Shown here: positions 35,617 through 44,379 of the stretch, piece by piece
How the letters are laid out: each line of letters opens with the position of its first letter
Numbering within the stretch: the stretch's first letter is position 1
DNA from: Mycobacterium szulgai
GTDB lineage: Bacteria; Actinomycetota; Actinomycetes; Mycobacteriales; Mycobacteriaceae
Direction: 5' to 3'
Assembly: GCF_002116635.1 (NCBI RefSeq)
Contig: NZ_LQPW01000005.1
Coordinates: 124,001-188,000 of the forward strand
Length of the DNA stretch: 64,000 nucleotides
Notes under the pieces: generated by a model
The model's input: the letters and a program-made list of their open reading frames with translations, nothing else
Databases searched by the model: none
What the model was told of the DNA's origin: nothing
Translations under genes and position numbers: made by a program

Positions 35617-36573
35617 TCAGCGCAGCTGCGTCGCGAGCGCGGCGATCATTTCGCGGGTTCGGCGCTTGGAGGCGACGAGTTCGTCGCGATTGTCGCCGAT
35701 GGGCAGTAACCGCACCGAAAGGTCGGTGACACCCGCGTCGGCGAACCGCCGGAACCTGGCCGCGATGGCGTCCTCGTCACCGGCCGCACAGATATCGCCG
35801 ACATCCTTGGCGTCGCCGTAGGAGAGCAGTCGCTGATAGTTCGGCGATACCTCGGCCTCGCCGAGGATGCGATTGGCACGCTCCCGGGCAGCTTCGATTT
35901 CCGTTGCGCCACAAAGACATACCGGAATGCCGGCGACGATCCGCGGAGCCGGACGCCCGGCATTGTCGGCGGCCTTGGTGATGCGCGGGACGACATGCTC
36001 GGCGACAGCGCGCTCGTCGGCCATCCACAGCACGGTGCCGTCGGCTCGTTCACCGGCCAGTGTCAGCATCACCGGGCCCAAAGCGGCCACCAGCACCGGC
36101 AGCGGTGCCACCGGATTCAAATCGAGGGGGTTGTGCACGCGAAACGAGTCGTTCTGCACGTCCACCGGCCCAGGGTTGGCGAACGCGGCATCCAGCACCT
36201 GAAGGTAGTCGCGGGTGAATGCGGCCGGGCGCTCGTAGGGAATCCCGAGCATGTCGTCCACGATCCAGTGATGTGAGGGCCCAACGCCCAGGACCAGACG
36301 CCCGCCTGTAGCGGCATGTACCGACAAAGCCTGGCGCGCCAAGGCAATTGGGTGCTGCGCCTGCAACGGGACAACCGCGGTGCCCAATTCGATCCGGTTG
36401 GTGCGGGCGCCCATCAGCGCCACTGCCACCAGCGCATCGAAGTCGTTGGGGATCTGCGGAATCCAGGCGGTGTCGAGGCCGGCGGTTTCGGCCCAGTCGA
36501 TGTCGGCCAGCATCCGGGTGACCTTGCGCGCGGAATCGCCACGCTCGGGACCGACCATCACTCCGATGCGCAC
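35617..36573 (-). CDS. LLM class F420-dependent oxidoreductase
   Basis: The 318-residue protein starts MRIGVMVGPERG and follows the luciferase-like TIM-barrel pattern (AETAGLDTAWIPQIPNDFDALV, ELGTAVVPLQAQHPI, LGVGPSHH). Members in mycobacteria usually use reduced F420. It is convergent with the dimeric barrel gene (10 nt apart). A palindrome TTATCC-N6-GGATAA lies 37-54 nt upstream of its ATG. The substrate is unknown. Confidence 0.87.
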   Translation of the reverse strand: MRIGVMVGPERGDSARKVTRMLADIDWAETAGLDTAWIPQIPNDFDALVAVALMGARTNRIELGTAVVPLQAQHPIALARQALSVHAATGGRLVLGVGPSHHWIVDDMLGIPYERPAAFTRDYLQVLDAAFANPGPVDVQNDSFRVHNPLDLNPVAPLPVLVAALGPVMLTLAGERADGTVLWMADERAVAEHVVPRITKAADNAGRPAPRIVAGIPVCLCGATEIEAARERANRILGEAEVSPNYQRLLSYGDAKDVGDICAAGDEDAIAARFRRFADAGVTDLSVRLLPIGDNRDELVASKRRTREMIAALATQLR

Positions 36574-36609
36574 GTTTCCTCCACCGCCCGCGGGATCAGC
36601 TCTACTGCA

Positions 36610-36627
36610 TTATCCACTGATGGATAA
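36610..36627. promoter_or_regulatory. Palindrome TTATCC-N6-GGATAA upstream of the F420 oxidoreductase
   Basis: Perfect 6-bp arms with a 6-nt spacer lie in the 115-nt gap between the leftward oxidoreductase and the rightward amidase. Its arms differ from the other palindromes in this window, so a different regulator is expected. Function is inferred from position only. Confidence 0.5.
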
Positions 36628-36688
36628 CGTACTTGCAAAAAAAGAGAATGCCAATACCATGCGTTGACCTGCCCTAAGCTAGGTCGAC

Positions 36689-38221
36689 ATGGCGATTTCC
36701 AGGCCCTCGGCGGCGGACATCGACGCCGCGGCCAAACACTTCGGTTTCCACCTCGACGCAGCCGCTCGACAAGAGTTCCTGGCAATCGTGACCGCATCCA
36801 TGAGGTCTTACGACGCGGTCGATGACCTGTACAACCGACTCGCCCACCCACAGCCGCCCAACCGCGCCTATCGATTTCTCGAGCCGGAGCAAAACCCGTT
36901 GGGTGCTTGGTACGTCAGGACCGACATCTGCTCGGGCGCCGAGGGGACGTTGGCCGACAGGGCGGTGGCGATCAAGGACAACATCGCTGTGGCCGGTGTT
37001 CCGATGATGAACGGATCCCGCGCGGTAGAGGGCTTCATTCCGAGCCGCGACGCGACCGTGGTCGAACGGCTACTCGGGGCCGGGGCCACCATCGCCGGCA
37101 AGAGCGTCTGCGAAGACCTGTGCTGCTCGTCGTCCAGCTTCACCTCGGCCTCCGGGCCGGTGCGCAATCCCTGGGACACCAGCCGCGAAACCGGCGGTTC
37201 GTCCAGTGGCAGCGCCGCGCTCGTCGCCGCCGGCGCCGTCGAATTGGCCGTCGGTGGCGACCAGGCCGGGTCGATCCGGATTCCGGCGTCGCTGTGCGGC
37301 ATCGTCGGACTCAAGCCCACTTACGGCCTGGTGCCCTACACCGGGTCAATGCCGTTGGAGCGCACCATCGATCACCTGGGACCCATGACGCGCACCGTCG
37401 CCGACGCGGCGCTGCTGCTGTCGGTGCTGGCGGGATTCGACGGCCAGGATCCGCGCCAGGCTCGGGACTTGCCGGTTGTCGACTACGTTGCCGCGCTCAC
37501 CGGCGATGTCGCCGGCCTGCGGGTGGGAATTCTGTCCGAGGGCTTCGCACAGCCGAATTCGCAACCCGAGGTCGATGAGCTGGTCCGCTCCGCGGCGCAG
37601 CGCTTTACCGAGATCGGCTGCAGCGTTGGCGAAGTCAGCGTTCCGCAACATCGCGATGCGTTCCACGTCTTCACCGTCATCTGCACCGAGGGCGGCACCT
37701 ATCAGATGCTGGACGGCAACGGCGGCCTCGGCGCCGACGGGCTCTACGACCCAGAACTCATGGCGCACTTTGCGACTCAGCGAATCGCCCATGCCGATCA
37801 GCTCTCCGCCCTGGTCAAGGCGACCTCGTTGAGCGGGCACTATGGCCTTCGCGCGCTGGGCGGCAGCGGCTATGCCAAGGCTCGCAACCTGGTTCCCTTC
37901 ATGCGCGCCGCCTACGACGATGCGCTGGAACAGTATGACGTGCTGGTGCTACCGACGACTCCGGTCACCGCCCAACTCCTTCCGGCCGACCTTTCGGCGA
38001 TCGGCCCTGCGCTCGGTAAGGTCATCAACACCGCCCCCTTCGATATCACCGGCCATCCAGCGATCTCGGTGCCCGCCGGTCTGGTCGACGGCCTGCCTGC
38101 GGGAATGATGATCGTGGGCAGGCGGTTTGACGATGCCACAGTGCTCCGGGCGGCCGGCGCATTCGAAGCGCTATGCGGGGGCTTTGCCCGTCCGGCGGCT
38201 AACACTATGCGCGACAGATGA
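36689..38221 (+). CDS. Amidase signature family protein
   Basis: This 510-residue amidase has the catalytic lysine in VAIKDN, the signature loop GGSSSGSAALVAAGAVELAVGGDQAGSIRIPASLCG with the cis-Ser and nucleophile Ser, and GLKPTYG. The Ser-Ser-Lys triad is complete. It hydrolyses amides to acids; the target is unknown. The N-terminal about 80 residues form an alpha-helical extension like those of aryl-amide hydrolases. It is convergent with the methyltransferase gene, overlapping by 17 nt. Confidence 0.9.
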   Translation: MAISRPSAADIDAAAKHFGFHLDAAARQEFLAIVTASMRSYDAVDDLYNRLAHPQPPNRAYRFLEPEQNPLGAWYVRTDICSGAEGTLADRAVAIKDNIAVAGVPMMNGSRAVEGFIPSRDATVVERLLGAGATIAGKSVCEDLCCSSSSFTSASGPVRNPWDTSRETGGSSSGSAALVAAGAVELAVGGDQAGSIRIPASLCGIVGLKPTYGLVPYTGSMPLERTIDHLGPMTRTVADAALLLSVLAGFDGQDPRQARDLPVVDYVAALTGDVAGLRVGILSEGFAQPNSQPEVDELVRSAAQRFTEIGCSVGEVSVPQHRDAFHVFTVICTEGGTYQMLDGNGGLGADGLYDPELMAHFATQRIAHADQLSALVKATSLSGHYGLRALGGSGYAKARNLVPFMRAAYDDALEQYDVLVLPTTPVTAQLLPADLSAIGPALGKVINTAPFDITGHPAISVPAGLVDGLPAGMMIVGRRFDDATVLRAAGAFEALCGGFARPAANTMRDR

Positions 38222-39026
38222 TTTCGCCGTGAGGTACCGCCAGCCAACCGTCGTGCGCCGCGGCCCAGTAACGCCATGCCGCCGAAATGTCTTCGAGCTC
38301 GGCGGTAGTGGCCATCTCCGACCCGACCAATTGCCGAGCCAAATCTGAGTGCAGGATTCGGTCGGCCCACATCTCGCCCCACCATTGACGTGTCTCGGTG
38401 GTCGCAAAGCACCAGATGCTGCCGCTCGCGGTGACGTCGTCGAAGCCGGCCCGCTGAGCCCAGGACAACAACCGGCGGCCCGCATCGGGCTCGCCGCCAT
38501 TGGCGCGCGCCGCCCGGTCGTAGAGGTCCAGCCATCGGTCGAGCGCGGGCAGCCGCGGATGCCAGATGAAGCCGCCGTAGTCGGCGTCCCGCGCGGCGAC
38601 GATGCCACCCGGGGCACACACCCGTCTCATCTCGCAGAGTGCCTGAACCGGATCGCCGACGTGCTGTAGCACCTGATGAGCGTGCACGACATCGAACGTG
38701 TCGTCGGGAAAAGCAAGCCGGTGCACATCGGACGTGGCAAACGAGACGTTGGTCAGCCCGTGCGTTCGGATCTCCGCGCGGGCGAGGCTCAGGGCATCGT
38801 CGGTGAGCTCGACGGCCGTCACCGACCCCGGCGCGACCCGGGTGGCCAGGTCTGCGGTGATCGTCCCGGGTCCGCAACCGACGTCCAGCAGCGACACTCC
38901 CGGCCTCAGATGCGGCACCAAGTAAGCCGCGGAGTTCTCCACCGTGCGTCTGCGATGGCCGCGCAGGACTGACTCGTGATGTCCATGCGTGTAGGTGGCC
39001 CGAGGCTCTTGCATGTCCCGCACCAT
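38205..39026 (-). CDS. Class I SAM-dependent methyltransferase (Rv0839-type)
   Basis: A 273-residue methyltransferase; an alternative ATG lies at 39014. Motif I is LLDVGCGPGTI, followed by ELTDDALSLAR, an acidic DVVHAHQVLQHV and the post-motif region of the UbiE/Methyltransf_11 class. By order (following lpqR) it is the M. tuberculosis Rv0839 counterpart. A perfect 13-bp inverted repeat lies between it and lpqR, just upstream of its start. The substrate is unknown. Confidence 0.87.
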   Translation of the reverse strand: MVRDMQEPRATYTHGHHESVLRGHRRRTVENSAAYLVPHLRPGVSLLDVGCGPGTITADLATRVAPGSVTAVELTDDALSLARAEIRTHGLTNVSFATSDVHRLAFPDDTFDVVHAHQVLQHVGDPVQALCEMRRVCAPGGIVAARDADYGGFIWHPRLPALDRWLDLYDRAARANGGEPDAGRRLLSWAQRAGFDDVTASGSIWCFATTETRQWWGEMWADRILHSDLARQLVGSEMATTAELEDISAAWRYWAAAHDGWLAVPHGEIICRA

Positions 39027-39038
39027 ATCGCTTCAAAC

Positions 39039-39068
39039 CACTATTTGAGATAGCAATCTCAAATAGTG
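39039..39068. repeat. Perfect 13-bp inverted repeat with 4-nt loop between lpqR and the methyltransferase
   Basis: CACTATTTGAGAT (39039-39051) and ATCTCAAATAGTG (39056-39068) are exact complements separated by AGCA. The AT-rich stem has no T tract on either side, so an operator or a transcript-stabilising hairpin is more likely than a simple intrinsic terminator. Confidence 0.75.
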
Positions 39069-39072
39069 AGAC

Positions 39073-39816
39073 TCAGTCAACCGGCACGTTGAGAATGGGG
39101 TGATTCTCTCCCGCACCCGGGCCGTCGAAATGCCACCACTCCCCGGAGTACACCGTCAACCCGCCGTACTTCATCGCCTCCCGCAGCCGGGCCCGGTTGG
39201 CCTGCGCCGCGACACTCACGTCCTGGGTTGCGAACGCCTTTGCGCGAGCGCTGAAGTCGTCGAAATCGGTGCCCATATCGGCCAAACAAAATCCCACCGC
39301 CTGCTGTCCCGACAGGCAGGGCTGCTGCGCGCTGGTGAAGGTCACGTCAACCGACAGACCAGCCTCATGGCTACGCGCATACTGACCCGGACGTGCCACC
39401 CAGGCCGGGTTGGGGACCGCGTTGTACATCTTGACCTGAACGTCGTGTGGGCGATAGCAGTCCCAGAAGACCAGCAACTGGCCCTGCGGACGCAGCGCCG
39501 CCGCAGCCGCCGCCAGTGCCGGACCCATCGAGTGGTGCACCAGGCAGCGGGCGTCCGAGGGATACAACTGCTTGTGGGTGAAGTTGTTGGTCGTCGCATA
39601 GCGCAGATCGATCACTGCGTCGGAAACGACACTGCGGACGTCGATGAACCCGGCCGCACGCGCCGCATCGCTGACCGGCGGAACGCCGGTAGCGGGCACA
39701 GCGCTGGTACCGACCGGACGGACCGTGACGGTCCGGGCCACCTCGCAACCAGCACCGGCAATGGCGACGAACCCGGCAGCGACGGCGAGCAGCGCGACGC
39801 GCGCCTTCCTAAACAC
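39073..39816 (-). CDS. lpqR: Lipoprotein D-alanyl-D-alanine dipeptidase LpqR (VanX-like)
   Basis: The GTG at 39816 follows GGGAG and gives a 247-residue preprotein with a hydrophobic signal ending AGAGC (lipobox). The mature part has the zinc ligands and catalytic residues of VanX/DdpX peptidases: RSHEAGLSVDV (SxHxxGxAxD-like) and GEWWHF (ExxWxH). It would cleave D-Ala-D-Ala in the envelope or recycle cell-wall peptides. The position matches M. tuberculosis Rv0838. Confidence 0.9.
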   Translation of the reverse strand: MFRKARVALLAVAAGFVAIAGAGCEVARTVTVRPVGTSAVPATGVPPVSDAARAAGFIDVRSVVSDAVIDLRYATTNNFTHKQLYPSDARCLVHHSMGPALAAAAAALRPQGQLLVFWDCYRPHDVQVKMYNAVPNPAWVARPGQYARSHEAGLSVDVTFTSAQQPCLSGQQAVGFCLADMGTDFDDFSARAKAFATQDVSVAAQANRARLREAMKYGGLTVYSGEWWHFDGPGAGENHPILNVPVD

Positions 39817-39940
39817 GTGAATATTCTCCCGGCTCGGCGGCCGCGGGGCCGACAACGCCACGGTGTCACCCGATCGGGGGACCACAGACTGGCCAACGGC
39901 CCGACAGACAACAGGCCGCCGAACGCGCGACAGTAATGGT

Positions 39941-41461
39941 GTGGAGGAGTACCGCACGCTCGTGGACGCCATCCTCGGTCAAGTACACAAGGCGCCGAAT
40001 GCACCGGCTGTAGTCGAAGGCGACCGAGTGGTGACCTACCACGGGCTCGAACAGCTCAGCGGCGCCGTCGCGCGGGGCCTGCTCGCCAAGGGCATTCGCC
40101 CGGGCCAGGCCGTTGCGGTCTGCCTGCCGCGGTCCTGGCAGCTGGTCTGTGTCATGCTCGGCGTCCGACGGGCCGGTGCCACGGTGGTGGCGCTCGATGC
40201 GCAGAGTCCACTGCAACGTCGCCAGCACATCATTGAAGACTCCGCCAGCGTCGCGGTAGTGGTTGCCGGACCGGACGCGCCGCAGACCCCGGCGGGAGTT
40301 CCGGCACTACGGGCAGCCGAGTTACTCGCTACCGCAACTGGACCGCTTGATGAGATAACACCCGACCAGACAACGTCTTTCGTGTTCTACACCTCCGGCA
40401 CCACCGGTCGGCCCAAGGGTGTGGAAGTCGGCGACGCCGGCATCCTGCGGATGGCGCTGCCCGGATGGCTTGCCCTCGAGCCGGGCGCGCGTTTCGCCAG
40501 CCTGTCCAACCCCGCCTTCGATGCCTTGACGTTCGAAGTGTGGGTGCCGTTGTTGACCGGTGGGACGTGCGTAGTGCTCGGTGACGAACAGCTGCAAACG
40601 CCGCGACGGTTGGTCGAGGCCATTCGCCAGGGCGGTATCGACACCATGTTCGTGACGACGGCGCTGTTCAACACCGTCGTCGACGCCATCCCGAACGCGT
40701 TCTCCTCGGCGCGGCAAGTCCTGGTCGGGGGCGAACAACTCAACGGCGCCCGCATCCAGCGCTGGTACCGCGACAATGCCGCCGGCGGCACCCGGCTGAT
40801 CAACGTCTACGGCCCCACCGAATGCACGACCTTCGCGCTATATCACCCCATTCCAGCCGACTTCGCCGGCGACATCGTGCCGATCGGCATGCCACTGCCG
40901 CTGACCGGCGCGGTGCTGGTCGCCGACGGATGCCGTGTCGCCCGCGATGGCGAGCTGGCCGAGCTGTACCTGTCCGGCGCCGGGCTGGCGGCGCGTTACC
41001 GCAATCTGCCCGAGGAGACGGCGCACCGCTTCGTGCTGCTGCCCTGGTACGACGACGGCGCTCAGCGTTGGTATCGGACCGGCGACCTGGTTCGCCGCGA
41101 CGCCGCCGGACACATCAGTTATGCGGGACGGGCGGACCGGCAGGTCAAGGTGCGCGGCTTCCGCATCGAACCGGCCGAGGTGGAACGGCAACTGGCCGCC
41201 CACCCCGCCGTGCAGCAAGTCCGCGTATGCACCCGCCGCAACCCGGACAACCGTCACGAACTGCTGGCCTACCTGGTGCTGGGTGATGAGCTGGCCTTCG
41301 AGGCCTACCACCAGCATCTGGCGGCCACCCTGCCGCCGTACATGCGTCCCCACCACACCCACCTCGTCGACGCCCTGCCGCGCAACGCGAACGGCAAGAT
41401 CGACGAATCAGCGTTGCTCAAGTGTGGGGTAGCGCCCTGGCGCCGGCGGCGAATCCGCTGA
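39941..41461 (+). CDS. Stand-alone NRPS-type adenylation domain protein
   Basis: From a GTG at 39941 the product is about 506 residues. It has the adenylation core motifs: A3 FYTSGTTGRPKGV, A5 NVYGPTE, A7 YRTGDLV, A8 GRADRQVKVRGFRIEPAEVE and A10 NANGKID with the catalytic lysine. There is no carrier (thiolation) or condensation domain and no partner NRPS gene nearby. It may load an amino or aryl acid on a carrier encoded elsewhere. It is divergent from lpqR and overlaps the TetR gene end by 54 nt. Confidence 0.87.
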   Translation: MEEYRTLVDAILGQVHKAPNAPAVVEGDRVVTYHGLEQLSGAVARGLLAKGIRPGQAVAVCLPRSWQLVCVMLGVRRAGATVVALDAQSPLQRRQHIIEDSASVAVVVAGPDAPQTPAGVPALRAAELLATATGPLDEITPDQTTSFVFYTSGTTGRPKGVEVGDAGILRMALPGWLALEPGARFASLSNPAFDALTFEVWVPLLTGGTCVVLGDEQLQTPRRLVEAIRQGGIDTMFVTTALFNTVVDAIPNAFSSARQVLVGGEQLNGARIQRWYRDNAAGGTRLINVYGPTECTTFALYHPIPADFAGDIVPIGMPLPLTGAVLVADGCRVARDGELAELYLSGAGLAARYRNLPEETAHRFVLLPWYDDGAQRWYRTGDLVRRDAAGHISYAGRADRQVKVRGFRIEPAEVERQLAAHPAVQQVRVCTRRNPDNRHELLAYLVLGDELAFEAYHQHLAATLPPYMRPHHTHLVDALPRNANGKIDESALLKCGVAPWRRRRIR

Positions 41462-42067
41462 GTCCTGTTGGGTGATGTCGCCGTCGATGTAGCGCTGCAG
41501 ATTGGGCGCGACCGCGGCCACCACCTCGTCCTCGGGCATCGATGCGATCGGTTCGATCTTCCAGACGTAGCGCAGTAGCGCGAAGCCGATCAGCTGGCTC
41601 GAGATCAAGCCGCTGCGCTTCAGGCGTTCCTCCTCATCACCGCCCAGCGTGGATTCACCGATCAAGGCGCGTTCGACGATCAGCCGGAGCTTCTCGCGGG
41701 TCCTGGTCTCGTGGGCGGCGGTCAGCACGACCGCTCGCAGGACGGGACCGACCTCCTCGTCGGTCCAAATGGCGAGCACGTTGCGGATCAGTTGCTTGCC
41801 CAGGTCGGCCTTTGGCGTCGCCCAGGTTCTGGCCACCGAATCGAGAAACTTCGGCGGCGGCGCGGTAGCCGCGTCGAGCAGGCCTTCCTTGGAGCCGAAG
41901 TAGTGGTAGATGAGCGCCGGATCGACGTCGGCGGCGCGGGCGACGGCGCGGATTGCCGTGCCAGCCCAGCCGTGTTCGGCGAATTCGTCGCGGGCCGCGG
42001 CCACAATGCGTGCCGCCAGCACACCGCGCTCGTCGCGTGGGCCAGGGGTGATCAAGCGCTTCGCCAT
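41408..42067 (-). CDS. TetR family transcriptional regulator
   Basis: The 219-residue protein has an N-terminal TetR helix-turn-helix (RDEFAEHGWAGTAIRAVARAADVDPALIYHYFGSKEGL) and an all-helical effector domain with a proline-rich C-terminus. It is divergent from the CocE-like hydrolase with nested palindromes between them, so autoregulation and control of that hydrolase are likely. Confidence 0.9.
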   Translation of the reverse strand: MAKRLITPGPRDERGVLAARIVAAARDEFAEHGWAGTAIRAVARAADVDPALIYHYFGSKEGLLDAATAPPPKFLDSVARTWATPKADLGKQLIRNVLAIWTDEEVGPVLRAVVLTAAHETRTREKLRLIVERALIGESTLGGDEEERLKRSGLISSQLIGFALLRYVWKIEPIASMPEDEVVAAVAPNLQRYIDGDITQQDSADSPPAPGRYPTLEQR

Positions 42068-42086
42068 CAGACCTCACCATACCGTG

Positions 42087-42130
42087 AATTTCATCTTGCG
42101 TTGAGACTAGTTTCAACGTAGCGTGAAATT
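42087..42130. promoter_or_regulatory. Nested inverted repeats in the TetR / CocE-like divergent promoter
   Basis: An outer pair AATTTCA (42087-42093) / TGAAATT (42124-42130) encloses an inner pair CGTTGA (42099-42104) / TCAACG (42113-42118). All arms are perfect. The right outer arm abuts the hydrolase ATG at 42131, so bound TetR would cover the start site; a leaderless transcript is possible. This is the probable operator. Confidence 0.7.
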
Positions 42131-43855
42131 ATGCGCAACACCACCACGAAAACGCTCAACGGCCCACAGACCACCGGCCGGCAATACCGCAACCTCAGCG
42201 AGGCCAGCCACACCAAGCGAACCGACGCCAACGCCGAGATCACCGTCCGCGACGGCACCACCCTGCTGGCCGACGTGCACCGGCCCAATGCATCCGGGCG
42301 TTTTCCCGCGCTGATCGCCGCCTCGCCCTACCCCAGGCAAATGCAGGATTTCGGCGCTCCCGCCGGATTCATCGAGGCCGGTGTGACGGATTTCTGGGTG
42401 TCGCGCGGGTATGTCCACGTCATCGCCAACGTGCGCGGCACCTGCGGGTCCGGCGGCACCTTCGGCTTCTTCGACGCCCAGGAGCGCCTAGACATGTATG
42501 ACCTGGTCGAGTGGGTGGCCGCACAACCGTGGTGCGACGGGAACGTTGGCATGCTCGGCATCAGCTACTTCGCGATGACCCAACTCGAGGCGGCCGTCGA
42601 GCGCCCGCCCCACCTCAAGGCGATCTTCCCCGTCGCTGTGACGGCAGACGCGTACGACGGCAGCAGTCACCACGGTCTGTTCAGTTCGTCGTTCGTCACA
42701 CCGTTTCTCGCGATGGTCGGACTGACCTCCGAGCGCGGCGACAAATTTTGGCGCAGCGCGCCCATCGGGCTGGTGCGCCGGATGTTGAACACCCCACGGT
42801 TGCATAAGAAGTTCGCGACCATGAACGGCGAATCCGCGGTCACGCTGCTGCGCCAATTGATCAAGCTGCCGCACAACCCGCAACCCTGGGACGAGCTGTG
42901 GCTGGACTGCGCGGTCAAGCATCCCACCCGCGATGAATGGTGGGAGGAGCGAAACCTGTTGCCGTTGTTAAAGGAAATCGACATCCCGGTGTACTTGGGA
43001 TGCGACTGGGAGAACGTGCCATTGCACCTTCCTTCGACATTTGCCGCCTGGAATGGATTGTCGGACAACGCTTGTGTGCGGATGAGCCTGCTCGGCCGGT
43101 TCGGGTTGACCTGGCCATGGGAAAGTCTGCACGTCGAAGCGCTGGCGTGGTACGACCATTGGCTGAAGGGCCGCGACACCGGGATCCTCGAGGGACCACC
43201 GATCCGGTACATCCTGCCGGGCGCCGAGGAGTGGCGCACCGCCGAATCATGGCCTCCCGCAGACACTGCGCACCGCGAGCTCGCGTTGCGTGCCGACGGC
43301 ACCTTGAGTGACGACGAGGGCGAGTCGGGAAGTCGCGAATTCATGGTGCTGGGAGCAGGTTTGGGCCGCGCCAAGCCCAGCGCGATCGATCCGCCGTCAC
43401 TGCTCACCTGGACGAGTGCCCCGCTGAGCGAGGACCTCGATGTGGTGGGCGACATTGAGCTGCGCCTGGTCGCATCGGCGACTGCTGTCGATACCGCGTG
43501 GATGGCCACATTGCGCGACGTCGCGCCCGACGGCCAATTCTGCGACGTGACGGCGGGCTGGCTGCGGGCCAGCATGCGTGAGGTCGACGAAGCGGCCAGC
43601 CGGCCCGGCGCGCCGGTGCTGCCGTGCCGGAATGCGGTGGGGATACCGGTGGGTGAGGACGTCGAATACCGAATCCCGTTGGTTCCCAACGCGCGCCGGT
43701 TCAAAAGCGGTCACCGCATTCAGTTGGTGCTCACCAGCGACGACCAGGACCCGTCGGCACCCGCGATCATGAATTTCCGCCACGCCAGCGTCGGCACCAG
43801 CAGCCTCAATACCGTTCGCTCGTCGTCTCGGTTACTGATCCCGGTGCTCGCGTAA
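42131..43855 (+). CDS. CocE/NonD family hydrolase (X-Pro dipeptidyl-peptidase S15-like)
   Basis: The 574-residue protein has an alpha/beta-hydrolase core with the nucleophile elbow GISYFA (serine near residue 152), VRGTCGSGG and a C-terminal jelly-roll domain with the conserved NFRHASVG. These features fit the CocE/NonD family of esterases and acylases. The control region with the divergent TetR gene suggests substrate-induced expression. The natural substrate is unknown. Confidence 0.88.
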   Translation: MRNTTTKTLNGPQTTGRQYRNLSEASHTKRTDANAEITVRDGTTLLADVHRPNASGRFPALIAASPYPRQMQDFGAPAGFIEAGVTDFWVSRGYVHVIANVRGTCGSGGTFGFFDAQERLDMYDLVEWVAAQPWCDGNVGMLGISYFAMTQLEAAVERPPHLKAIFPVAVTADAYDGSSHHGLFSSSFVTPFLAMVGLTSERGDKFWRSAPIGLVRRMLNTPRLHKKFATMNGESAVTLLRQLIKLPHNPQPWDELWLDCAVKHPTRDEWWEERNLLPLLKEIDIPVYLGCDWENVPLHLPSTFAAWNGLSDNACVRMSLLGRFGLTWPWESLHVEALAWYDHWLKGRDTGILEGPPIRYILPGAEEWRTAESWPPADTAHRELALRADGTLSDDEGESGSREFMVLGAGLGRAKPSAIDPPSLLTWTSAPLSEDLDVVGDIELRLVASATAVDTAWMATLRDVAPDGQFCDVTAGWLRASMREVDEAASRPGAPVLPCRNAVGIPVGEDVEYRIPLVPNARRFKSGHRIQLVLTSDDQDPSAPAIMNFRHASVGTSSLNTVRSSSRLLIPVLA

Positions 43856-43953
43856 TCCCAAGGTTTCACCACGGTTTCGGTTGAGCATAGTTATCGCAGC
43901 TTTGGCCGCGACGGAGAGCCAACATCGCCTGTTCGGCTATAGTGTTGGGTCCT

Positions 43954-44379
43954 ATGAGCGGACTGCGCCGTTACGAGAAGCTTTGGCGCCCAGGACTTAA
44001 CGTCGCGTTGTCGGCATTCATCGTTGCCATGCTCGCCCTGGGCAGCACGCCGGTGGCCAATGCGGCTGCGATATCAGCGACGTTGTCGGTGCAATCACAG
44101 TGGCAGACGGGCTTCATCGCCCGCGGCGCCGTCACCAATTTGACCATGGCGCCGCTAAGCGGTTGGAAGCTCGAATTCGACTTGCCGGCAGGAGAATCCG
44201 TCTTGCACGCGTGGAACAGCCAGGTTACCCAATCCGGCACCCACTATGTACTCGGCCCGGCGAATTTCAACTACACCCTGGCACCCGGTGCCACCGCCTC
44301 ATTCGGTTTCCGGGGCGCGCTGTCCGGTACCTACTCGCCACCGGTGAATTGTCGGATCAACGGGCTACCCTGCAGCTAA
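43954..44379 (+). CDS. Secreted carbohydrate-binding (CBM2) protein without a catalytic domain
   Basis: The ATG at 43954 gives 141 residues: a signal peptide ending VANAAA, then a CBM family 2-like beta-sandwich (LSVQSQWQTGFIARGAVTNLTMAPLSGWKLEFDLP with conserved aromatic residues, and C at both ends of the domain). It resembles M. tuberculosis Rv1987-type secreted proteins. It may bind cellulose, chitin or host glycans. It is convergent with the lipoprotein gene, overlapping by 4 nt. Confidence 0.82.
   Translation: MSGLRRYEKLWRPGLNVALSAFIVAMLALGSTPVANAAAISATLSVQSQWQTGFIARGAVTNLTMAPLSGWKLEFDLPAGESVLHAWNSQVTQSGTHYVLGPANFNYTLAPGATASFGFRGALSGTYSPPVNCRINGLPCS

Noticed and set aside
39039..39068. 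Rho-independent terminator of lpqR
   Set aside because: The stem is AT-rich and no T run follows it on either strand; an operator or stabilising hairpin is equally plausible, so it is listed only as a repeat.
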